Source of the DNA: Chitinivorax sp. B
Lineage (GTDB): Bacteria; Pseudomonadota; Gammaproteobacteria; Burkholderiales; SCOH01
DNA: 64,000 nt
Direction: 5' to 3'
Assembly (NCBI RefSeq): GCF_005503445.1
Contig: NZ_SCOH01000019.1
Location: forward strand, 1 to 64,000
Part shown: in pieces, positions 58,475 to 64,000 of the stretch
Position numbering within the stretch: position 1 is the first letter of the stretch
How the letters are laid out: the number at the start of each line of letters is the position of its first letter
Position numbers and translations under genes: made by a program
The notes under the pieces: model-generated
Databases searched by the model: none
Told to the model about the DNA's origin: nothing
The model's input: the letters and a program-made list of their open reading frames with translations, nothing else

Positions 58475-59550
58475 GCGCCCATCCTCCATTGATGCAATTT
58501 ACCAGAGCGCAATGCCAGCAGGACAAAGATCAACCCCATCAACGTCAGATGAACCGGCCACAGACCGATAATCGGGTGAACCTTGCCTTGGGCGATCCAG
58601 GCCTGCATCACCGACAGCATATTGCTGTAAACCATATAAATCAGAATTGCCAATACCAGGTTGAGCGAGCGACCTGCCCGCGGCTTGACGAAGGACAATG
58701 GCACCGCCAACATCACCAACAACACAGCACCAATCGGTGAACCTAGGCGCCAGGCTAGTTCGGCATGCTTTTCATTGTTCAGATCACGAAGCAACTCCTG
58801 CGTGCGTACCCCTTGTATGGGTGATGCAGATAAGGCGCCATCCCTAGGTGGAACCAACACGGTATAACGTTGGAATTCAATAATCCGGTATACCGATGAG
58901 CCCGGTTCACCTTCATACTGGCGGCCATTGGTCAGTACCAGAATTCGGTTTCCGGCATCATCTGCACTCAGATAACCCTGATTGGAGCTGACCAGACGAA
59001 TTTTCCCGTTTTTTTCACTTTGCACAAAAATATTCGTCGCAGAACCATTATCACCGCTGAAATTCTCGATAAAAAACACGCGATCAGCCTGTTTTGATTC
59101 TTTAAAAATACCAGGCGCAATCGCTGCTGTTTCATCTTGCGACATCAATTTTTGTCGATAAGTATCGCTTTTCCGGACAGCCCAAGGTGACAGGCTGAAG
59201 CTCAAAATAGCGATCAGCAACAAGATTGGCGTGGCAAAGCTTAATGTCGGCTTGATCCAGTCCGACACGCTGAGACCGGAGCTTTGCCAGACCTCCATTT
59301 CATGATCCCGGTGGGAACGCGTCAAGGCCAACAGAATGGCAATGAACATTGATAGAGACAATAAAATCGGCAAATAACGCAAGGCAGCAAAGCCAAGGGT
59401 GATCATCACAGCTTCGGTTGCCAGTCTTCCACTGGCGGCCATACCAAGAAAACGTACGATCAGGGTCGTACAGATGATGGCCAGCAGCACCAGGAACACT
59501 GCCAACGTCAGCACCGTCAGCTCACGCTTATAGGTACGGGCGAATATCAT
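58471..59550 (-). CDS. lptF: LPS export permease LptF
   Basis: This 359-residue partner of LptG opens MIFARTYKRELTVLTLAVFL, with FAALRYLPILLSLSMFIAIL, and MEVWQSSGLSVSDWIKPTL as the coupling-helix region. The periplasmic domain spans about 130-260, and the final helices include AVPLSFVKPRAGRSLNLVLA. It is first in the lptFG operon and divergent from pepA across 176 bases. Confidence 0.95.
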   Translation of the reverse strand: MIFARTYKRELTVLTLAVFLVLLAIICTTLIVRFLGMAASGRLATEAVMITLGFAALRYLPILLSLSMFIAILLALTRSHRDHEMEVWQSSGLSVSDWIKPTLSFATPILLLIAILSFSLSPWAVRKSDTYRQKLMSQDETAAIAPGIFKESKQADRVFFIENFSGDNGSATNIFVQSEKNGKIRLVSSNQGYLSADDAGNRILVLTNGRQYEGEPGSSVYRIIEFQRYTVLVPPRDGALSASPIQGVRTQELLRDLNNEKHAELAWRLGSPIGAVLLVMLAVPLSFVKPRAGRSLNLVLAILIYMVYSNMLSVMQAWIAQGKVHPIIGLWPVHLTLMGLIFVLLALRSGKLHQWRMGA

Positions 59551-59726
59551 GTTTGGGAACTATCTTTGACATTTCCAGTGAAAATTCTGGATAATTTGAT
59601 TTTCGTTTCGTTTATCACTAATTCTAAAATATCGACACGTGACGCCGCCTGATAATTATGTCGGCATTCGTTTTCAGATATACAGCAGCGTGATAGGGAA
59701 ATAATGCCAATATCAAGGAGCAGACA

Positions 59727-61307
59727 GTGGAATTTAGCATAAAAAGCGGCAGCCCGGAGAAGCAGCGTTCTGCTTGTGTTGTGGTTGGGGTTTTTGATTC
59801 GCGTAAACTGACGCTGGCTGCAGACTTGCTGGACCGCATCTCGGACGGGTACATCAGCGATATTCTGCGTCGTGGCGATCTGGATGGCAAACTCGGTGCA
59901 ACCCTTTTGCTTCACAACGTTCCTCATACACTCTGCGACCGTGTGTTATTGGTCGGTCTGGGCAAGGAACGTGAATTCCGTGATAACGAATATCATGTTG
60001 CCGTACGTTCGGCGCTCAAAACACTGATTGAAACAGGTTCTCCTGAGGCCGTACTGTATTTGACTGAAGTACCAGTACGCAAACGTGAGATCGCTTGGCG
60101 CATCGAACACGCGGTACAGGTGGTATACGAAGCGTTGTACCGTTTCGACCGCATGAAGAGCAAGCAGGAAGAGCCACGTCGCCTACGTAAATTGACGTTA
60201 TCCGTTTCTCGTCGCAGCGAATTGTCTTTGGGCGAAGAGGCCCTGCACAAAGGTCAGTCGATTGCCGAAGGGATGAATCTGGCCAAAGACCTGGGCAACC
60301 TGCCAGGCAATGTTTGTACGCCAACTTATCTGGCCGACACAGCCAAAGAAATGGCCGAAAAGTTTGGTTTGCAATGCAAGATCATGGAACGGGCCGATAT
60401 GGAAAAGCTCGGCATGGGTTCATTCCTGTCAGTTGGCAAGGCCAGTACCGAGCCACCGAAACTGATTGAGTTGCAATATCACGGTGCCAAAAAAGATGTG
60501 AAACCGATCGTACTGGTCGGCAAAGGCATCACCTTTGACTCAGGTGGTATTTCATTGAAGCCAGGTGAAGGCATGGATGAAATGAAGTACGACATGTGTG
60601 GCGCTGCTACTGTGCTGGGTACAATCCAGGCCGCAGCACAAATGAAATTGCCGTTGAATATCTTCGCACTGATCCCGACCTGCGAAAACATGCCGGCAGG
60701 CAATGCCAGCAAGCCAGGTGACGTAGTGACTTCCATGTCCGGGCAAACTATCGAAATTCTCAATACCGACGCCGAAGGCCGCCTGATCCTGTGTGATGCC
60801 TTGACCTACGCCGAGCGCTTTGAGCCAGATACCGTAGTTGACGTGGCAACCTTGACTGGTGCATGTGTGATCGCATTAGGCCATGTTGCAACAGGCCTGT
60901 ATGCCAATCAGGACAGTTTGGCGCGTGAATTGGCTGCTGCAGGAGAAGACGCAGCAGACCGCGCTTGGCATATGCCGCTGTGGGACGAATACCAAGACCA
61001 GTTGAAGAGCAATTTCGCCGATATGGCCAATATCGGTGGCCGCCCTGGCGGCTCTATCACGGCTGCGTGCTTCCTGTCACGCTTCACCAAGAACTACGAC
61101 TGGGCACATCTGGATATCGCAGGTACCGCTTGGAAATCAGGCAAGGATAAAGGCGCAACGGGCCGTCCGGTGCCCATGCTGAGCCGCTTCCTGATCGGCC
61201 GTGCCGATCAGCTGGAAGGCCGTGTACCAATGCGCGGTCGTCCAAAGCGTGTTCATGAGATCGAGATGGATGAGGGCGAGAGTGACGCCCACCATGACGA
61301 GAATTGA
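59727..61307 (+). CDS. pepA: Leucyl aminopeptidase PepA
   Basis: The start is GTG 59727 with AAGGAG six bases before. This 526-residue M17 peptidase has the metal and catalytic motifs VGKGITFDSGGISLKPGEGM and NTDAEGRLILCDALTYAE. The last 25 residues are a charged extension (EMDEGESDAHHDEN) beyond the usual length. PepA is a hexameric cytosolic aminopeptidase and, in enterics, also a DNA-binding protein in carAB control and Xer recombination. It overlaps holC by 14 bases. Confidence 0.95.
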   Translation: MEFSIKSGSPEKQRSACVVVGVFDSRKLTLAADLLDRISDGYISDILRRGDLDGKLGATLLLHNVPHTLCDRVLLVGLGKEREFRDNEYHVAVRSALKTLIETGSPEAVLYLTEVPVRKREIAWRIEHAVQVVYEALYRFDRMKSKQEEPRRLRKLTLSVSRRSELSLGEEALHKGQSIAEGMNLAKDLGNLPGNVCTPTYLADTAKEMAEKFGLQCKIMERADMEKLGMGSFLSVGKASTEPPKLIELQYHGAKKDVKPIVLVGKGITFDSGGISLKPGEGMDEMKYDMCGAATVLGTIQAAAQMKLPLNIFALIPTCENMPAGNASKPGDVVTSMSGQTIEILNTDAEGRLILCDALTYAERFEPDTVVDVATLTGACVIALGHVATGLYANQDSLARELAAAGEDAADRAWHMPLWDEYQDQLKSNFADMANIGGRPGGSITAACFLSRFTKNYDWAHLDIAGTAWKSGKDKGATGRPVPMLSRFLIGRADQLEGRVPMRGRPKRVHEIEMDEGESDAHHDEN

Positions 61308-61722
61308 TTTTTATACCCATGTGGAGGACCGGGCTGGTGTAGTCTGCCAGCTCGCCGCCAAAGCGGTTTCGCAGGGCAAGCGAGTCATGATTTTTACCGC
61401 AGGCCCTGCGGAAACCGATCTGATTGATCAGCGGCTGTGGACATTCAACCAGCTGAGCTTTATCCCGCATTGTCGTGCCAACCACGAACTAGCCGCAGAG
61501 ACGCCCGTCATTGTCGATCATGTGGCAGAAACACTACCACATCATGAGATCCTGATTAATCTCCATCCGGATTGGCCCCGCTTTTTCAGCCGCTTTGAAC
61601 GACTGATCGAAATAGTCAGCCAGCAACCCGATATTACCGATGCCGCACGACAACGATTTCGCTATTATCGTGACTGCGGTTACGATATTCAGTCACACAA
61701 CTTGAGCCATCTCGGAAGTTAA
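61294..61722 (+). CDS. holC: DNA polymerase III chi subunit
   Basis: The 142-residue protein is read from ATG 61294 (MTRIDFYTHVEDRAGVVCQL), with RVMIFTAGPAETDLIDQRLW, FIPHCRA and ILINLHPDWPRFFSRFERLI. Chi links the clamp loader to single-stranded DNA-binding protein. The pepA-holC order is conserved in proteobacteria. Its stop overlaps the next start as TAATG. Confidence 0.93.
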   Translation: MTRIDFYTHVEDRAGVVCQLAAKAVSQGKRVMIFTAGPAETDLIDQRLWTFNQLSFIPHCRANHELAAETPVIVDHVAETLPHHEILINLHPDWPRFFSRFERLIEIVSQQPDITDAARQRFRYYRDCGYDIQSHNLSHLGS

Positions 61723-63266
61723 TGAGCGAACAATCACCCAAGCCCGCATCGCCGAACGTTCTTGATCGCATGGATGCATTGCTGAATAAACACTTAAGCC
61801 ATCCCAATGCAACGGATGCTTCCGCTGACATTCCCATGTTGACCGAAGTTGTACCGGAACTGGAGCATCTGGACGACATTCCCGTGCTGGAAGAGCTGGC
61901 CGTGGATGTCACGCCCCCGGTTCTGACCGTTGAAGAACTCCATCTGGATATTCCGGTGCTGGAAGAAGCCCTTCCCGACTCGCTGGCGGATGTGACTGCG
62001 TTTGGGTCGCCAATACGCCGGCAATCGGTACCAGAGATTCGAATTGATGTGCCACCCACGCCGATGCGCGAGCCAGAGGTCATACTGGCTGCCCCTGTCA
62101 AAGATGAAATCGAAATCATCGTTGACGAGCCGCCTTCCGACATCCCATTGTTGACGGAGGCTGAGCCGCTGGAATTCGAGTTGGCCTTGCCCGTGTTGAA
62201 TGAGGCAATAGAAGTCGAGACCGTACCGATCGAGGACTGGCATTTGTTGTCGTCGCTGCTGACAGAGCCCGTCGCCGAACCGGTTATCGTGCCACCTGCA
62301 CCTGCACCTGCACCTGCACCTGCACCTGCACCTGCACCTGCACCTGCACCTGCACCTGCACCTGCACCTGCACCTGCACCTGCACCTGCACCTGCACCTG
62401 CACCTGAGATTGTACCTCCAGTCACCTTCGTAGCTGCAACCCCTGCGGTGCCTGATGTAGCGGCAGCCAGCATCAGCGAAACACCGCTGCCCGAACCTGT
62501 TTTGGAAGACAAAGCAGTACCTACTCCTACGCTGACTTTCCGTAGCAGCGAATGGGAGGCAGTCGATTCATTGGTAGCCATGCCAGTTTTGGATGCCACC
62601 ATGCCACCGATCGAATTCGATCTCCCTGCCCCAACCATTGTTGAGGCAAAGATCGAATCGGTAGAAGCATTACCCGTTATAGAAGACGAGGTTGCCTCAG
62701 TATCAGCCGAAGCCATTCCGGAATTGATGGAAATTGCTGAAGTGGCCGAACTCAACCCGATAGGGCCAAGTGTCGAGCCTTCCTCACCGGAAACTACCCT
62801 ACAGCTGGATACACTACCCGTCATTGAAGAATATGTCGTTGCTGAGCCTGTTATTGCAGAACCCGTCGTTGCCATACCTGCCGAAGTCGTAGCACATGTA
62901 CAGGAAACGATTGAGCTCGAACCGCCGTTATCGATACCGGAGCGAGTTCCCGAATCAACACCAACAACCGCAGCTCCTTCTCCGTCGGTGTTGCCAGTTC
63001 AGGGTGAATTATCGGTAGCTGTGTCACCTGCAATTCACGACAGCTTCGCCGAAGACCTGACGGCAGATATCTTCCAAAATGTGTCGACCCAACTGGAAGA
63101 CCAGATAGAAGCACTGGTTCGTCGGCAATTTGCACTCAAATTGGCGGCACTTTATCGTGACGGGTTGAATGAAGCATTACAGGCTGTGATGATAGAAATC
63201 CGGCAAGACTTGAAAGAAAGCATTACCAGAATTGTGCGTGAGGAATTACGCAAACGCGACCTGTAA
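61722..63266 (+). CDS. DUF2486-like Pro/Ala-repeat acidic protein
   Basis: This 514-residue, very acidic, low-complexity protein has repeated short motifs such as ADIPMLTEVVPEL, DIPVLEELAVD, DIPVLEEALPD and DIPLLTEAEPLEF, which recall DUF2486 proteins found after holC in Burkholderia. Residues about 191-228 are a (PA)19 run encoded by 19 perfect hexanucleotides. The last 80 residues are a structured helical domain (STQLEDQIEALVRRQFALKL, then DLKESITRIVREELRKRDL). There is no signal peptide. Function is unknown; the helical tail may oligomerise. Confidence 0.7.
   Translation: MSEQSPKPASPNVLDRMDALLNKHLSHPNATDASADIPMLTEVVPELEHLDDIPVLEELAVDVTPPVLTVEELHLDIPVLEEALPDSLADVTAFGSPIRRQSVPEIRIDVPPTPMREPEVILAAPVKDEIEIIVDEPPSDIPLLTEAEPLEFELALPVLNEAIEVETVPIEDWHLLSSLLTEPVAEPVIVPPAPAPAPAPAPAPAPAPAPAPAPAPAPAPAPAPAPAPEIVPPVTFVAATPAVPDVAAASISETPLPEPVLEDKAVPTPTLTFRSSEWEAVDSLVAMPVLDATMPPIEFDLPAPTIVEAKIESVEALPVIEDEVASVSAEAIPELMEIAEVAELNPIGPSVEPSSPETTLQLDTLPVIEEYVVAEPVIAEPVVAIPAEVVAHVQETIELEPPLSIPERVPESTPTTAAPSPSVLPVQGELSVAVSPAIHDSFAEDLTADIFQNVSTQLEDQIEALVRRQFALKLAALYRDGLNEALQAVMIEIRQDLKESITRIVREELRKRDL
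62293..62406 (+). repeat. Hexanucleotide tandem repeat (CACCTG)19
   Basis: 114 bases consist of 19 uninterrupted CACCTG units in frame, coding alternating proline and alanine. Because the unit is a multiple of three, slippage would change length without a frameshift. Confidence 0.95.
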
Positions 63267-63284
63267 TCCCATCAAGTTGTCATG

Positions 63285-63308
63285 AAACGGGGGTATATAC
63301 CCCCGTTT
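63285..63308 (+). terminator. Palindromic terminator
   Basis: AAACGGGGG and CCCCCGTTT flank a TATATA loop, a fully self-complementary 24-mer, 18 bases after the preceding stop. The following T content is modest. Confidence 0.65.
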
Positions 63309-63517
63309 GCTCTTCTGCATCCATCAAACGCACCTGATTGCATATACTACTTTCATCACCCTCTTTTTATTTTGGGGTTGCTGACTGCCTGATCCCAGCT
63401 TCAAACCGGAAACAACACGTTACCCTGAGGGCAATCCAGACATTTGCCCAACCATGTGCTTGTTTCCCGTTTTGTTTTTGACAAAAGCTGGACCGACTGC
63501 CATAAGGAAGCCGCGCC

Positions 63518-64000
63518 ATGGATATCCGCACGGAAAACCTGACCATTCTGTTCGTTGACATTGCGGACTTCACCACCACCACCAGCCGCCAGTCGCGAGA
63601 ACAGAACGCGCTGTTGCTACAAACCTTCGGCAGCACGTTGTATCCGTTGATCAAGCGTTTCCAGGGTAAGGTCATCAAAAGCATTGGGGATGCGCTGCTC
63701 ATCACTTTTCGTTCACCAACAGATGCCATGTTGTGTTCCATGGCCTTGCAAGATGCAATGCACGAACACAACCTCGGGGCCACCGAAGCCGAACGAATTC
63801 GCATTCGAGTTGCAGCCAATCTGGGGGAGGTAAGGGTGACCCGAAATGATATTTTCGGTGAGCCTGTAAATGTAGCTTCTCGTGTCGAGAGCATCACGCC
63901 CGCGAATGAAATCTACCTTAGCGAGGCGGTTTACATGGCCATGAACAAGGCCGAAGTACCTGCAGAAGAAGTCGGTTTCAAAACCTTGTCTGGCGTACAG
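63518..64000 (+). CDS. Class III adenylate/guanylate cyclase, 5' part
   Basis: The reading frame opens at ATG 63518 behind AAGGAAG and is still open at the window end, so only the first 161 residues are seen. The catalytic domain is at the very N-terminus: LTILFVDIADFTTTTSRQ (first metal Asp), GKVIKSIGDALLITF (second Asp), then GEVRVTRNDIFGEPVNVASR, then VESI. It would make cAMP or cGMP. No N-terminal sensor is present, so any regulatory domain lies downstream of the window. Confidence 0.88.
   Translation, partial: MDIRTENLTILFVDIADFTTTTSRQSREQNALLLQTFGSTLYPLIKRFQGKVIKSIGDALLITFRSPTDAMLCSMALQDAMHEHNLGATEAERIRIRVAANLGEVRVTRNDIFGEPVNVASRVESITPANEIYLSEAVYMAMNKAEVPAEEVGFKTLSGVQ

Noticed and set aside
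61634-62875. 413-codon open frame on the minus strand, Ser/Gly/Ala-rich
   Set aside because: It is antisense to holC and the Pro/Ala-repeat gene; its Gly-Ala run is only the complement of the hexanucleotide repeat.

Overview
The window looks like a chromosomal segment of a betaproteobacterium, probably related to Neisseriales or Chitinimonas/Chitinivorax-type lineages. The evidence is conserved gene order: nadD-rsfS-rlmH-maf-rng, ilvI-ilvH-ilvC-pssA-leuA, sigma factor-DUF3619-DUF3106-RDD, lptF/lptG divergent from pepA-holC. I cannot name the species from sequence alone. No tRNA or rRNA gene was recognised.

Layout. 1-3375: end of an Rhs polymorphic-toxin locus, with a frameshifted papain-like toxin tip, a small membrane protein placed like an immunity protein, an orphan Rhs core fragment, and a TPR/oxygenase-like gene joined in frame to it. 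3388-4812: MocR-type regulator. 5248-5935: decayed transposase. 6008-18299: a complete type I-E CRISPR-Cas locus, with all eight cas genes on the minus strand between two arrays (22 and 36 identical or near-identical repeats, 21 and 35 spacers). The arrays share a leader-end motif, and two overlapping spacers reveal the likely PAM. 18504-21541: Lrp regulator and the D-alanine catabolic pair dadA-dadX. 22640-25225: clpB behind a textbook sigma-32 promoter. 25287-38179: a periplasmic binding protein, an Ig-repeat lipoprotein, and a dense signalling block (REC-PAS-GGDEF-EAL protein, 1520-residue hybrid kinase, PhoPQ-like pair with a PepSY protein). 38274-43746: envelope genes, dgkA and the nadD-to-rng housekeeping operon. 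44079-48040: an Lrp-family regulator facing a four-gene operon (amino-acid-dioxygenase-like protein, Gate permease, D-2-hydroxyacid dehydrogenase, fumarylacetoacetase-family hydrolase). 48461-48573: a palindromic MITE-like element. 48656-55024: branched-chain amino-acid biosynthesis. 55448-57352: sigma-factor cluster. 57398-64000: lptGF, pepA, holC, a proline/alanine-repeat protein, and the start of a class III nucleotide cyclase cut by the window end.

The most notable item is leuA: the reading frame carries about 87 extra N-terminal residues containing a helix-turn-helix, and its promoter is overlapped by a perfect 13-bp inverted repeat, which suggests an isopropylmalate synthase that may repress its own gene. 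Next is the 44565-48040 operon, whose enzymes fit a route from a free amino acid through a 4-hydroxy and then a 2,4-dioxo acid to hydrolytic cleavage. That pathway is an inference. The CRISPR locus is a conventional I-E system by content, but cas6e sits between cse2 and cas7e.
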